Below are positions 26,072 through 35,323 of a DNA stretch of 64,000 bases, one piece after another. The DNA is from BAIKAL-G1 sp943369525 (GTDB lineage: Bacteria; Cyanobacteriota; Cyanobacteriia; PCC-6307; Cyanobiaceae). The DNA lies in NCBI GenBank assembly GCA_943369525.1, contig CALRNL020000013.1, forward strand, positions 7,805 to 71,804, written 5' to 3'. Numbering within the stretch: position 1 is the first letter of the stretch; every line of letters begins with the position of its first letter. The translations under genes were made by a program, and so were the position numbers. The notes below the pieces were generated by a model that saw nothing but the letters and a program-made list of their open reading frames with translations, made no database searches and was not told the DNA's origin.

Positions 26072-27076
26072 CTAATTCGGTGATGCCTCGCCACTGGTGA
26101 GGCTGCCAGCCCAATGGAGCTTGCGGGTGAGGGTGCGGTAATAGGAGGGGCTCTGGTCGAGGATCACCATCAGGGCATGGTCACGGGCCTGCTGGATGAC
26201 GCAGCGATCCCCAGGCTCCAGCAGCGTGGCCGCTGCCCCATCCTTCCAAAGCTTGACGCGGCGGTTGCTCTCCCCCAGGGGCCAGACCCCGAGGCGCGAG
26301 CGGGGCGGCACCACCACAGCCCGGCTAGAGAGGCTCATCGGGCAAATGGGATTGACCACAATCGCGTCGATACCGGGATGGAGGATCGGCCCCCCGGCCG
26401 CCATGGCGTAGCCCGTGGAGCCGGTGGGGGTGGCGATGATCAGGCCATCGCCCCGGTATTGGTCCACCACCTCGCCATCAATCTCTAGCTCCAACAAACA
26501 GGTGGGCGACACCTCGTCGAGGCACGGGCGGAAATAGAAATCATTGAAGGCCAGATGCACCCCGTCTTGGCTGCCATCGCCGCCCCTACCAGCAACGGCC
26601 CCACCAGCGCCACCAGCGTGGGACTCGCCATGGCCATCGCCCGGCTGGGGCACGCCATCGCCCCGATCGATCAGGGCCTGCAACATCAGGCGCCGCTCCA
26701 TGGCGAAGTGGTCTTCGCGGAGCCGATGCCAAAGCTCATCGCTGCCCGGCTGCTCGGAACTACTGTGCAGCAACTTGCGGTCGTGGGTGAGAAAACCCAG
26801 GTGGCCGCCCACGTTGAAACACAGGATCGGCACCTGCAGGGGGGCCATGTGGCGGGCGGCCCCGAGCACGGTGCCATCGCCGCCGAGCACCACCACCAGG
26901 TCGGGGGGCTCCCCCTGCTCGGCCAACAGGCCAGGGAAGGGGTTGGCCTCCAGGCCGCTCATGGCCACACTCACCTCGCTGCCGGAGGCCCGCAGTTCGG
27001 AGGCGGTGCGCCTGGCCTGGCGCTGGGCCGCCTGGCTGCCGGCGCGGTAGATCAGCCAGACCCGATTCAGTTGCAT
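26072..27076 (-). CDS. nadK: NAD kinase
   Basis: Phosphorylates NAD to NADP. The 334-residue protein has the GGDGT catalytic motif at 65-69, NVGGHLGFL, and the NAD-binding segments LIIATPTGSTGYAMAAGGP and NPICPMSLSSR. Residues 138-172 are a Gly/Asp/Ala-rich low-complexity insertion just before VHLAFNDFYFRP that I do not associate with the family. It lies downstream of ndhE on the same strand, 106 bp after it. Confidence 0.93.
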   Translation of the reverse strand: MQLNRVWLIYRAGSQAAQRQARRTASELRASGSEVSVAMSGLEANPFPGLLAEQGEPPDLVVVLGGDGTVLGAARHMAPLQVPILCFNVGGHLGFLTHDRKLLHSSSEQPGSDELWHRLREDHFAMERRLMLQALIDRGDGVPQPGDGHGESHAGGAGGAVAGRGGDGSQDGVHLAFNDFYFRPCLDEVSPTCLLELEIDGEVVDQYRGDGLIIATPTGSTGYAMAAGGPILHPGIDAIVVNPICPMSLSSRAVVVPPRSRLGVWPLGESNRRVKLWKDGAAATLLEPGDRCVIQQARDHALMVILDQSPSYYRTLTRKLHWAGSLTSGEASPN

Positions 27077-27182
27077 GGCGACTGGATGGCGATCGCTGGA
27101 CGACAGGTGGGTGGCGAAGGGGAACCAGGCGAGGGCAACGGCAAAGAACCGGGCCTCGGGCGGGCCGCCTACCCGGGAGGCC

Positions 27183-27530
27183 CTACCAACGCAACAGGTT
27201 GAAGCGCTCCATGTCGACCGTATCGCGGTTGCGATAGAGCGAGAGCAGGATTGCCAGTCCCACGGCCGCTTCGGCTGCCGCCACGGTGATCACAAAAATA
27301 GTAAAAACCTGGCCCCTAATCAGCTGGCCATCGAGATAGCTGGAGAAGGCCATCAAGTTAATATTGACGCCATTAAGCATCAACTCAATACTCATCAACA
27401 CGCGCACGGCATTGCGGCTGTTGATCAGGCCCCAAACTCCCGTGCAGAACAGCACGGCGGCCACCGCAAGGAAGCCCTGCAGGGGAACCGTTGTCGGCAG
27501 GGTAAGGGCAAGCAGGGGTGAGAGGCTCAT
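27183..27530 (-). CDS. ndhE: NAD(P)H-quinone oxidoreductase subunit 4L (NdhE)
   Basis: A 115-residue, three-helix membrane subunit of NDH-1. Conserved features: LINSRNAVRVLMSIELMLNGVN with the membrane Glu, and VFTIFVITVAAAEAAVGLAI. The ATG overlaps the ndhG stop by 4 nt. Last of the block ndhA-ndhI-ndhG-ndhE, in the order usual for cyanobacteria and chloroplasts. Confidence 0.95.
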   Translation of the reverse strand: MSLSPLLALTLPTTVPLQGFLAVAAVLFCTGVWGLINSRNAVRVLMSIELMLNGVNINLMAFSSYLDGQLIRGQVFTIFVITVAAAEAAVGLAILLSLYRNRDTVDMERFNLLRW

Positions 27531-28156
27531 GGGGTCTTCTCCAGGACGGGTTGGGGCTGCAGGTTTTTTTCGAGCAACAGGGGGGTGCGCGTCTTTTCGA
27601 TCAGACCCTGGTCGACCTCTTCACCGGTGATCACATCGCTGCTGAAGACATCACGGCGGGCCAGCACAATCGCGCCGATCATCGCCATCAACAGCAACAC
27701 CGAAGCCAGCTCGAAGGGAAGCAGGTAGTCGCTGAAGAGATGCTCGCCAATGCGGATCGTGGCCCCGTCACCAACGGACACGGGTCCCGGCAAGGCCCAG
27801 GGGGTGGTGAAATCAACCCGCAGGAGCAGGACCAGGAGGCCAGCGCAGACGGCACCGGACAGGACGCGGCGTAGGGCCAGGCCGGGGATCTCGGCCATGG
27901 TTTCCTTTTTGTTCACGAGCATGATCGCAAACAGGATCAACACATTGACAGCGCCCACGTAGATCATCATCTGGGCGGCAGCCACAAAACTGGCATTGAG
28001 CAATAGGTAGAGACCCGCCACGGCCAGGAAAACCCCGCCCAGCAAAAAGGCGGAATAGACAATGTTGGGCAACAGCACCACCCCGAGGGCCCCGAGCAGC
28101 ACCGCCGCCGATAGGGCCAGGAAGCAGAGGAATTGGGTGGAATCGGCGATACTCAT
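27527..28156 (-). CDS. ndhG: NAD(P)H-quinone oxidoreductase subunit 6 (NdhG)
   Basis: A 209-residue membrane subunit with five helices. The segment AAQMMIYVGAVNVLILFAIML is the pi-bulge helix TM3 of the family. The C-terminal 35 residues are hydrophilic. It shares one base with the ndhI stop and 4 nt with ndhE, showing tight translational coupling. Confidence 0.95.
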   Translation of the reverse strand: MSIADSTQFLCFLALSAAVLLGALGVVLLPNIVYSAFLLGGVFLAVAGLYLLLNASFVAAAQMMIYVGAVNVLILFAIMLVNKKETMAEIPGLALRRVLSGAVCAGLLVLLLRVDFTTPWALPGPVSVGDGATIRIGEHLFSDYLLPFELASVLLLMAMIGAIVLARRDVFSSDVITGEEVDQGLIEKTRTPLLLEKNLQPQPVLEKTP

Positions 28157-28767
28157 CAGCCTGGCTCTCCGGTGGTGGGGGCGGCAGGGGCCAGGGTCTC
28201 AAGCACCTGGTCGGGGCGCTTGCCGGCCCGGGGTCGGTTGGGATCGACGTCATGGGGATCGATCACCCCGGCGGGCAGATAGGCGAGCTCCCGCAGGGCA
28301 ACGACAGCCGGATCGCTGGTCACGCTGGTGGGCAGGCGCCCTAGGGCGACGTTGTCGAAATTGAGGCTGTGGCGATCAAAGGCCGAGAGCTCGTATTCCT
28401 CGGTCATGGAGAGGCAGTTGGTGGGGCAATACTCGACACAATTGCCGCAGAAGATACACACACCAAAATCGATCGAATAATTACGCAACTCCTTCTTCTT
28501 AGTGGCCTTATTCATCACCCAATCCACCACCGGCAGATTGATCGGGCAGACCCGCACACACACCTCACAGGCGATGCACTTGTCGAACTCGTAGTGGATG
28601 CGGCCCCGGTAGCGCTCCGACGGGATCAGTTTTTCGTAGGGATACTGAACCGTGATCGGCCGGCGGCGCAGGTGATCGAAGGTGACCCCCAGGCCCTGGC
28701 TCAGGCTCTTGGCGGCATCAACCGCCTCGCGGGTGTAGTCGCCGACTGTCTTGAGGAAGCCGAACAT
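28156..28767 (-). CDS. ndhI: NAD(P)H-quinone oxidoreductase iron-sulfur subunit I (NdhI)
   Basis: A 203-residue ferredoxin-like subunit that carries two 4Fe-4S clusters, N6a and N6b: CIACEVCVRVCP near 64-75 and CIFCGNCVEYCP near 103-114. The N-terminus (MFGFLKTVGDYTREAVDAAK) is a membrane-docking amphipathic stretch. The C-terminal 45 residues are Pro-rich and variable. It lies 127 bp downstream of ndhA. Confidence 0.96.
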   Translation of the reverse strand: MFGFLKTVGDYTREAVDAAKSLSQGLGVTFDHLRRRPITVQYPYEKLIPSERYRGRIHYEFDKCIACEVCVRVCPINLPVVDWVMNKATKKKELRNYSIDFGVCIFCGNCVEYCPTNCLSMTEEYELSAFDRHSLNFDNVALGRLPTSVTSDPAVVALRELAYLPAGVIDPHDVDPNRPRAGKRPDQVLETLAPAAPTTGEPG

Positions 28768-28894
28768 GAACCGAAAAGGGGATGGGGGCGAGGGGTGGAG
28801 CTAGGGACTGGGATCGGCAGGTCAGGTGCTGCTGCCGGGGCAGGGACTTGAGAGAACCGGTTCCATGATGGCTGCCAGGGCAGCCGGATGGGGT

Positions 28895-30016
28895 TTAGCC
28901 ACCGAAAACAGCCGGAAAGGCCAGCTTCAGGGCCGCCGTGACCAGCAGGTTGACCAGGGCAATCGGCAGCAGGAATTTCCAGCCCAGGTTGAGCAGCTGG
29001 TCGATCCGCACCCGGGGGACGGTCCAGCGCAGCAGGATCGCGAAGAAGACCAGCAGGTAGGCCTTGAGCACGGTCATCACAATCCCGAGGCTGCCGGTGA
29101 TCACCTGCACCACGGGCGCATCCACCGACTGGCCCAGGGCACCGGCCAGCCATTCGACCGGCACAGGGAAGCCCCAGCCGCCCAAGTACAACACCGACAC
29201 CAGCAGCGCCGAGAGCACCAGGTTGATGTAGCTGCCCAGGTAAAACAGGGCGAACTTCATACCGGCGTATTCGGTCTGGTAGCCAGCCACCAACTCCTCT
29301 TCGGCCTCCGGCAAATCGAAGGGCAAGCGTTCGCATTCGGCCAGGGCGCAGATCCAGAAGATCACAAAACCCACCGGCTGGCGCCAGATGTTCCAGCTGA
29401 GGATGCCAGCTCCGCTCTGCTGGTTGACGATGTCAACGGTGCTGAGCGAGTTGCTCATCATCACCACCGCCAGCACGGCCAGGGCCAGGGGGATCTCGTA
29501 GCTGATCGACTGGGCCGCTGCCCGCAGGCCCCCTAGCAGGGAATATTTGTTGTTACTGGCGTAGCCACTCATCAACAGGCCGATCGGCTGGATGCTGCTC
29601 AGGGCGATCCAGAGAAAAATGCCGACGCCCACATTGCTGATCAGCAGGTTCTGACCAAAGGGCACCACCAGCCAGCTCAGGATCACCGGCACCACCACCA
29701 GCACCGGCCCGAGCGTGAACAGCAGGCCATCGGCCCGGGCCGGGATGATGTCTTCCTTAAACAGAAGCTTGAGCCCGTCGGCCAGGGGCTGGAGCACCCC
29801 AAGGGCGCCGGCGTACTCGGGACCGATCCGTTGCTGAACCGCAGCGGAGATCTTGCGCTCCAACCAAACGGTCACCAGCACCCCCACCACCGCGGCGACA
29901 AGCACCAGCACCATCGGCAGGGGCAGCCAGACCAGGTGGGCCGCAGCCGGGGTCAGGCCCAGCCCCTCAAGCAGGCTGCTGAAGCTCGATTCCAGGTCGA
30001 GGCCAGGGCTGACCAT
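28895..30016 (-). CDS. ndhA: NAD(P)H-quinone oxidoreductase subunit 1 (NdhA)
   Basis: A 373-residue, eight-helix membrane subunit at the junction of the hydrophilic and membrane arms, lining the quinone site. Conserved segments: WLERKISAAVQQRIGPEYAG, the SYASNNKYSLLG-type loop (SGYASNNKYSLLGGLRAAAQ), and CERLPFDLPEAEEELVAGYQ. The ATG at 30016 gives a normal length; an upstream ATG would add 27 Pro/Ala/Leu residues. 161 bp separate it from gltA upstream. Confidence 0.95.
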   Translation of the reverse strand: MVSPGLDLESSFSSLLEGLGLTPAAAHLVWLPLPMVLVLVAAVVGVLVTVWLERKISAAVQQRIGPEYAGALGVLQPLADGLKLLFKEDIIPARADGLLFTLGPVLVVVPVILSWLVVPFGQNLLISNVGVGIFLWIALSSIQPIGLLMSGYASNNKYSLLGGLRAAAQSISYEIPLALAVLAVVMMSNSLSTVDIVNQQSGAGILSWNIWRQPVGFVIFWICALAECERLPFDLPEAEEELVAGYQTEYAGMKFALFYLGSYINLVLSALLVSVLYLGGWGFPVPVEWLAGALGQSVDAPVVQVITGSLGIVMTVLKAYLLVFFAILLRWTVPRVRIDQLLNLGWKFLLPIALVNLLVTAALKLAFPAVFGG

Positions 30017-30177
30017 GGCCAGGGGGCTAGGCCAGGCCAGGCCAGGCAGGGCCGGGGCCAGGGGCAACGCCGGGGGCAAGGGGGAGGCGATCACCATGCA
30101 GGTGGCGACGATGGGAGCGGTTGCAATGGGGGCAACTTAGGTGCAAGGAGGGCTGAGCGCTCGGGTGCAAGCAGCAC

Positions 30178-31356
30178 CTAACGCTCGCAGAGGGGCTGCC
30201 AGCTGAGGCCGCTGGGCCCGGTATAGATCTGGCTGGGGCGGTAGATGCGGTTGGCCCCGATCTGCTCCTTCCAGTGGGCCAGCCAGCCAGCCACCCGGGC
30301 AATCGCGAAGATCGGCGTGAACAAATCCTCGGGAATGCCGAGTTTGCGATACACCAGGCCGGAATAGAAGTCGACGTTGGGATAGATGCCCTTGGGCCCC
30401 AGCCGTTCGGCGGCGGCCGCCTCCAGCTTTCGCGCCAGGTCGTACATCGGATCGTGGCCGAACTGGTCAAACAACTGCTCGGCCAGCTGCTGCAAGATCA
30501 CCGCCCGCGGATCCTTGACCTTGTATTCCCGGTGGCCGAAGCCCATGATCTTCTGCTTCTGGGCGATGGCCTGGTCCAGCCAGGCCTCGACCCGGTCTTC
30601 CGTGCCGATCTGGGCAAGCATTTCCAGCACGTCCTCGTTGGCGCCCCCATGGAGGGGCCCGGCCAGGGTGCCCACGGCCGAGGCCACCACCGCATAGGGA
30701 TCGGTGAGGGTGCTCGCCGTGACCCGGGCGCTGAAGGTGCTGGCGTTGAGGCTGTGCTCGGCGTGGAGGATCAGGCAGGCATCGAAGATGCGGGCGGCCA
30801 GCGGATCGGGCTCCCGCTCGGTGAGCATGTAGAGGAAATTGGCGGCGTAGGGCAGGTCGTCGCGGGGCTGGATCGGATCCTGGCCTTTGCGAATCAGCTG
30901 GAAGGCCGCCACCATCGTTGGGATCTTGGCAATCAGCCGCACCACGGCCCCGTAGATGTATTCGGGGTTGTCCAGGGCCCGCCGCGAATAGAACAGCCCC
31001 AGGGACGCGGCGCTGCTCTGCAGGGCATCCATGGGATGGCCCGCCGAGGGGAAGCTTTTCATCATGTCCCGGATGCGGAAGCTCACCCGGCGGTGCATCT
31101 GCACCTCCTGCTGGAAGTCCCCCAACTGGCTAGCCGTGGGCAAGGCCCCCCAAACCAGCAGGTAGGCCGTTTCCAGAAAGGAACTCTGGGCGGCCAGGTC
31201 GTCGACGGCGTAGCCCCGGTAACTGAGGATTCCCTTCAGCCCGTCGATGTCGCAGATGGCCGACTGGGTGGCAGGAACCCCTTCCAGACCTGGACGGAAC
31301 GGCGGAGCGGCGGGAGTCCCGGCCGGCATTCCGGCACCCAAGCTTGCCTCTGCCAC
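30178..31356 (-). CDS. gltA: Citrate synthase
   Basis: Condenses oxaloacetate and acetyl-CoA. The 392-residue protein shows the three catalytic regions: LHAEHSLNAST (His), GPLHGGANEDV (His) and MGFGHREYKVKDPRA with the downstream Asp in YPNVDFYSG. Start is GTG at 31356, with a TAGCGT box 27 nt upstream on the same strand. The order gltA-ndhA-I-G-E is common in cyanobacteria, linking the incomplete TCA cycle to NDH-1. Confidence 0.95.
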   Translation of the reverse strand: MAEASLGAGMPAGTPAAPPFRPGLEGVPATQSAICDIDGLKGILSYRGYAVDDLAAQSSFLETAYLLVWGALPTASQLGDFQQEVQMHRRVSFRIRDMMKSFPSAGHPMDALQSSAASLGLFYSRRALDNPEYIYGAVVRLIAKIPTMVAAFQLIRKGQDPIQPRDDLPYAANFLYMLTEREPDPLAARIFDACLILHAEHSLNASTFSARVTASTLTDPYAVVASAVGTLAGPLHGGANEDVLEMLAQIGTEDRVEAWLDQAIAQKQKIMGFGHREYKVKDPRAVILQQLAEQLFDQFGHDPMYDLARKLEAAAAERLGPKGIYPNVDFYSGLVYRKLGIPEDLFTPIFAIARVAGWLAHWKEQIGANRIYRPSQIYTGPSGLSWQPLCER

Positions 31357-31382
31357 GTTGGCGATCCTGCAGCGATTCTGAA

Positions 31383-31388
31383 ACGCTA
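31383..31388 (-). promoter_or_regulatory. Possible -10 box before gltA
   Basis: TAGCGT on the minus strand, 26-27 nt before the gltA GTG, within the 61-bp gap after sixA. Confidence 0.3.
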
Positions 31389-31417
31389 AGGCCCGCCGCC
31401 AGAACGGCGCCGTAGCG

Positions 31418-31924
31418 CTACCGACCAGCCAGCAGGCTGTGCGGGCTCAAGAGCAACTTGAGCCGGGCCGGGCTGCCGTCCTCCGGCAGGGCCACCAGGG
31501 CCACCCCGGCTTTCTTGAGGGTCACGGCACCGGCGGGGGCGCCGATCAGGTGGGCCGCCAGCTGGCCCAGGTCTGGCTCGTGGCCCACCAGGGCCAACCG
31601 CCGCCAGCCGGGCCTAGGCGAGCTGGCCCCAAGCCAAAGCTGCAACAGGGGCCCGATCTCCCCAGCGGGCTCCAGGGCGGCGGCCAGCTCCAGGTCGGGC
31701 GCCAGGCCAGCCAGCCGGGCCAGGTCCGCCGTCTGGCGTGCCCGGGTCAGGGGGCTGCTGAGCAGCAGGTCGCAGCCCAGCCCCAGGGCCACCAGGCACT
31801 GCAGCACCGCCTCGCTGCGCTGGCGCCCCTCCGGCGTCAGGGCGCGGCGGCCATCGGGCAAGTCGACGCGACGTTCCTCGGCGATGCCGTGGCGCAGCAG
31901 CAGCAGTTCCCTTGTCGCCGCCAT
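31418..31924 (-). CDS. sixA: Phosphohistidine phosphatase SixA
   Basis: A 168-residue histidine phosphatase with the RHG motif (LLLRHGIAEER) at the start, SSPLTRARQTADL and the second catalytic His in LVGHEPDLGQLAAHLIG. SixA removes phosphate from phosphohistidines in signalling or transport proteins. The ATG at 31924 lies 16 nt after the DUF3352 gene stop, suggesting a two-gene unit. Confidence 0.88.
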   Translation of the reverse strand: MAATRELLLLRHGIAEERRVDLPDGRRALTPEGRQRSEAVLQCLVALGLGCDLLLSSPLTRARQTADLARLAGLAPDLELAAALEPAGEIGPLLQLWLGASSPRPGWRRLALVGHEPDLGQLAAHLIGAPAGAVTLKKAGVALVALPEDGSPARLKLLLSPHSLLAGR

Positions 31925-31940
31925 CGTCAGCTCCGCGTGA

Positions 31941-33671
31941 TTAATCCTTGAACTGCAGCTGGCCCCGCAGCCGCAGCAGCCTGTCCTTGCTGGCCGATGC
32001 AGGCGCCCCCAGATCCCCGATGCTGGGGCTAGCGCTGGGGTCCGGCCCAGGGCCAAACCCGCCTGGATCGGCCTCCAGGCTGAGGGCGGCGCCGCGCACA
32101 CTGTCCGCCAGGGATCCGTCCGAACCGGACAGGGCCACCAGCAGGCGCCAGGGCTGCCAGGCCGCCAGCAGGTTGCGGGCCGTGGCCCCATCCATGGCCC
32201 ATTGCAGGGGGGCCTGGGGCGACTGGAGCGACTCCAACTGCTGCAGGCGCTCCTTGGGGGGATGGTGGCCCTCCAGCTGGGTCTCCAGCAGCGCCAGACC
32301 CTCGGCCCACCAGGCCAGATCCGAGCCGGTGCCTGGGTCTGGGGCCCGGGCACCGGCCAGGCGGGCCTGCAGCTGGTCCGGGTTGCCCTTCACGGGCTTG
32401 GAGAGCAGCTGGGTCCACACCAGCAGGGGGCGTTGCTTGAGCAGCAGCGGCGCGGGGGCGTAGCCGACCTCGGCCAGGGGGGCGGCCAGGCCGGCGGGAT
32501 CGGGTTGGTCCTGGCGGCTGCCCAGCAGCCAGCCCTGGTCGGAGCGGGCCCCGAGCAGGGGGCCGCCATCGGCGCTGGCCACCAGGGCCGGCAGGGGGCC
32601 CGCCGTAGGGGGCAGGGCTCGGGCCAACAGGGCCGCAGCCAGGGGACGCCAGGGAGATTCGGCCGCCAGCAGGGCCGCCGGGTTCTGGACCAGGGCCAAG
32701 CTGGAGGCGGGTAGGGCGATCTGCTGGAGCAGGGGTTCCCCCTGCCGCAGGGGAGTTAGGGCCAGGGGCTGGCCCAACCGCAGCAAGCCCGCCAACTCCA
32801 GGCCCCGGCCTGCTGGGGCTAGGGCCAGCACCAGCTCCTCCACGGCGGCCGGAAGGGGAGCCCCTCCGGGATCCTGCCCCTGGCCAGGGGCAAATCCCTG
32901 ACCAGGGGCAGGATCGGGCAAGCCCAACCAGCCGCCCAGGGCACCAGACCTGGCGGTGACCAGCACCACCCCCTTGCCGAGGCGCCGGACGGCCTGCTGC
33001 AACTGGGGGCTGCCGGCCTGGTTGAGTTCCTCGATCTGGGAAACATCGAGGGCCTGCTCAAGGGCGCCGCGACCGGAGGCAATCAGCACCAGGTCGTCGT
33101 TGATTAGGGCCGTGGCGATCGGCTGGGGCTGCTGGCCAACCAGGGCGCCGCGGCCGCTGATCAGGCCCATGCCCCGGTAGCTGCTGATTTGCAGGTCGGT
33201 GCCAGCCAGGCTGCGGGTCTGCCAGAAGCGCTGCAGGAAACGACGGGCCCCCTCGGGATCGCGGCTGCGCAGGGCCAGCACCCAGCCGGGCGCATGGTCT
33301 GGACCGGGGGGCGTCAACAGGGCCAGGCTGATTTCCTCGCCCAGCCAGGGAGCCAATTCAGAGGCGTAATCCAGACCGGCCGTGGCAAAAACGCCATCCC
33401 GCAGGCGCTCGGCGGCGGCGGCGGCCCGGCGCCGCTCCCCTGGCCTGGCCACGGCCCGCAGGTAGGCGGCCGGTTCATCGGCAGACACCAGCCAGTGCAG
33501 GCTCAGGGGCACGCTGCGGGGCACAAACCGGGCCGCCAGGGGCAAGCTCAGGGGGTGCTGCTGCAGGGCCAGGGGGCTGCGTTGCAGCAGCAACCACCAG
33601 CCCCCGATCCCCAGACCAAAGAGCAGCACCGCTGCCGCCACCACGGCCGCCAGAAAAGGGCGGGCCTTCAT
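31941..33671 (-). CDS. DUF3352 protein, membrane-anchored
   Basis: A 576-residue protein with an N-terminal membrane anchor (residues 5-30: FLAAVVAAAVLLFGLGIGGWW) and a large extracytoplasmic domain of DUF3352 type, very rich in Ala, Leu, Gly and Pro. Segments such as RFVPRSVPLSLHWLVSA and ELAPWLGEEISLALL are typical of the family. No catalytic motif is seen and the function is unknown. An upstream GTG would add three residues. Residues about 250-275 carry a Gly/Pro/Gln-rich insert. Confidence 0.75.
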   Translation of the reverse strand: MKARPFLAAVVAAAVLLFGLGIGGWWLLLQRSPLALQQHPLSLPLAARFVPRSVPLSLHWLVSADEPAAYLRAVARPGERRRAAAAAERLRDGVFATAGLDYASELAPWLGEEISLALLTPPGPDHAPGWVLALRSRDPEGARRFLQRFWQTRSLAGTDLQISSYRGMGLISGRGALVGQQPQPIATALINDDLVLIASGRGALEQALDVSQIEELNQAGSPQLQQAVRRLGKGVVLVTARSGALGGWLGLPDPAPGQGFAPGQGQDPGGAPLPAAVEELVLALAPAGRGLELAGLLRLGQPLALTPLRQGEPLLQQIALPASSLALVQNPAALLAAESPWRPLAAALLARALPPTAGPLPALVASADGGPLLGARSDQGWLLGSRQDQPDPAGLAAPLAEVGYAPAPLLLKQRPLLVWTQLLSKPVKGNPDQLQARLAGARAPDPGTGSDLAWWAEGLALLETQLEGHHPPKERLQQLESLQSPQAPLQWAMDGATARNLLAAWQPWRLLVALSGSDGSLADSVRGAALSLEADPGGFGPGPDPSASPSIGDLGAPASASKDRLLRLRGQLQFKD

Positions 33672-33750
33672 GCGCCGCACGCAGGAGTGGCCTCATCTTT
33701 ATCCATCGGGCCGATCTTTGGCATCCCATGGCCCCAGAGCACCGTTCCCC

Positions 33751-34095
33751 ATGGCCACCCCCCTCCCCCTGCGGGCCCCTGAACTGCAGGCCCGCCTGCA
33801 GCAGGGCGAGCCCCTCCAGCTCGTCGATGTGCGGGAGCACCGGGAGTTGGAGCTGGCCGCCCTGGACCAGCCCGTGATCCACCTGCCTTTGAGCCGCTCC
33901 CAGGACTGGCTCGATCAGATCCCGGAGCTGCTGGATCGCCAGCGGCCGGTGGTAGTGCTCTGCCACGCGGGCATGCGCAGCTGGCAATTCGCCTCCTGGC
34001 TGATCGATGCCCAGGGCTTCAGCGATGTCTGGAACCTGGAGGGAGGCATCGAAGCCTGGAGTCTGGAAGTGGATCCCAGCGTTCCCCGTTACTGA
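33751..34095 (+). CDS. Single-domain rhodanese
   Basis: A 114-residue rhodanese (sulfurtransferase) domain: LQLVDVREHRELELAAL at the start, the active-site loop LCHAGMRSWQFA with the catalytic Cys, and the end NLEGGIEAWSLEVDPSVPRY. Such proteins move sulfane sulfur between donors and acceptors such as cyanide or thiols; the partner is not known. The ATG at 33751 is the natural start after 79 bp shared with the divergent DUF3352 gene. Confidence 0.88.
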   Translation: MATPLPLRAPELQARLQQGEPLQLVDVREHRELELAALDQPVIHLPLSRSQDWLDQIPELLDRQRPVVVLCHAGMRSWQFASWLIDAQGFSDVWNLEGGIEAWSLEVDPSVPRY

Positions 34096-34156
34096 CCGTT
34101 CTTAGGCAAGGACGTTTCGCTTTACGAACTGGGGGGACCAGGGGGCGTTAAGCGCT

Positions 34157-35245
34157 ATGGGCTTTCGGCGCCGCAGCAGGACTGCCGCATACCCGGGCAC
34201 CCCGCCTACGATTGCCGGATTGCCAGCCCCCCGAATTTCCTTGCAAGCGCTGCCCCGCCGCCAACAGGAGGTGCTGCAAGCGACGGTGAGGCACTACGTC
34301 GACACGATGGAGCCGGTGGGGAGTTCCACCCTGGTGCGCCGCTTCGGTCTGCCCGCCAGCCCGGCCACAGTGCGCTCCGCCATGGGGGCCCTGGAGCTCA
34401 AAGGTCTGCTCACCCAGCCCCACCCCTCCGCCGGCCGGGTCCCCAGCCAGCTGGGCTACCGCCATTACGTCAACTGCCTGCTGCCGGCCCCCGGGGCCGC
34501 GGCCGGCCAGCTGGAACGGGAACTGGCCAGCCTCAGCCTGCAATGGGCCGCCCTCGACGACCTGCTGCTGCAACTGGCCCGCCGCCTGGCCGACCTCACC
34601 GGCCTGCTCAGCCTGATCACCCGTCCCCAGCGCCAGCAGCCCCAGCTCCAGGCCCTGCGCCTGGTGCCCAGCGGCGACCGGCTGCTGGTGTTCCTGGTGG
34701 AAAGCGCCGCCGCCTCCAGCAGCCTCAACCTGCGCCTGCCGGCCGCCATCCGCGCCGAAGTGCCGGCCCTGGAGCGCTGGACCACCGCCCAACTGGGCCA
34801 GGAGGGCACCGTCGGTCGGATCGACTGGAGCACCCTGCCGCCCCAGCTGCGCAGCAGCGGTTCCCTGCTGCGCCAGGGCTTGCGGAGCCACCGCCAGGCC
34901 CGGCCCCTGGAGCAGGATGGCGCCGTCTCCCTCGGCCTGGGGGGCCTGCTCAGCCAGCCGGAATTCAGCCGCAGCGAAAGCCTGCGGCCCCTGCTGCAGC
35001 TGGTCGAACAGGACCCCCAGCAGCTGCTCCAGACCGATGGGGCCGGCGCCATCGGCGGCGTCTGGATCGGCCTGGAACATCCCCACCCGGCCCTGCGCGA
35101 GTGCGCCGTGGTCCAGGCGCCCTACCGCACCGGCAGCGGCGGCCAGGGCCAGGTGGCCCTGGTGGGGCCGATGCGCATGGCCTACGCCACGGCGCGGGCG
35201 GCGGTGCAATCGGTGGCTTCGATCCTGCAGCAGCTGCTGGGCTGA
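34157..35245 (+). CDS. hrcA: Heat-inducible transcription repressor HrcA
   Basis: A 362-residue HrcA-type repressor: N-terminal winged helix (LPRRQQEVLQATVRHYVDTMEPVG and SPATVRSAMGALELKGLL), the HPSAGRVPSQLGYRHYV segment, and a GAF-like C-terminal domain ending in YATARAAVQSVASILQQLLG. HrcA blocks groE transcription at CIRCE elements in many bacteria. No CIRCE (TTAGCACTC-N9-GAGTGCTAA) lies in its upstream region, so no autoregulation of that kind is visible. The first 27 residues are likely poorly conserved, so the start is uncertain. Confidence 0.9.
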   Translation: MGFRRRSRTAAYPGTPPTIAGLPAPRISLQALPRRQQEVLQATVRHYVDTMEPVGSSTLVRRFGLPASPATVRSAMGALELKGLLTQPHPSAGRVPSQLGYRHYVNCLLPAPGAAAGQLERELASLSLQWAALDDLLLQLARRLADLTGLLSLITRPQRQQPQLQALRLVPSGDRLLVFLVESAAASSSLNLRLPAAIRAEVPALERWTTAQLGQEGTVGRIDWSTLPPQLRSSGSLLRQGLRSHRQARPLEQDGAVSLGLGGLLSQPEFSRSESLRPLLQLVEQDPQQLLQTDGAGAIGGVWIGLEHPHPALRECAVVQAPYRTGSGGQGQVALVGPMRMAYATARAAVQSVASILQQLLG

Positions 35246-35323
35246 CTCGCCCAAGCGGGAACCCGCCCTGGGGCGGCAGGGCAGGGCTGCTCGACGCGCC
35301 TGCCCGGGTTGGTCAGGGCGTCC

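Noticed and set aside
34096..34156. CIRCE operator before hrcA
   Set aside because: I looked for TTAGCACTC and its complement and found neither.
34148..35254. Minus-strand open frame of 368 codons opposite hrcA
   Set aside because: Composition is Gln/Gly/His-rich noise typical of an antisense frame of a GC-rich gene; hrcA on the plus strand has clear family motifs.
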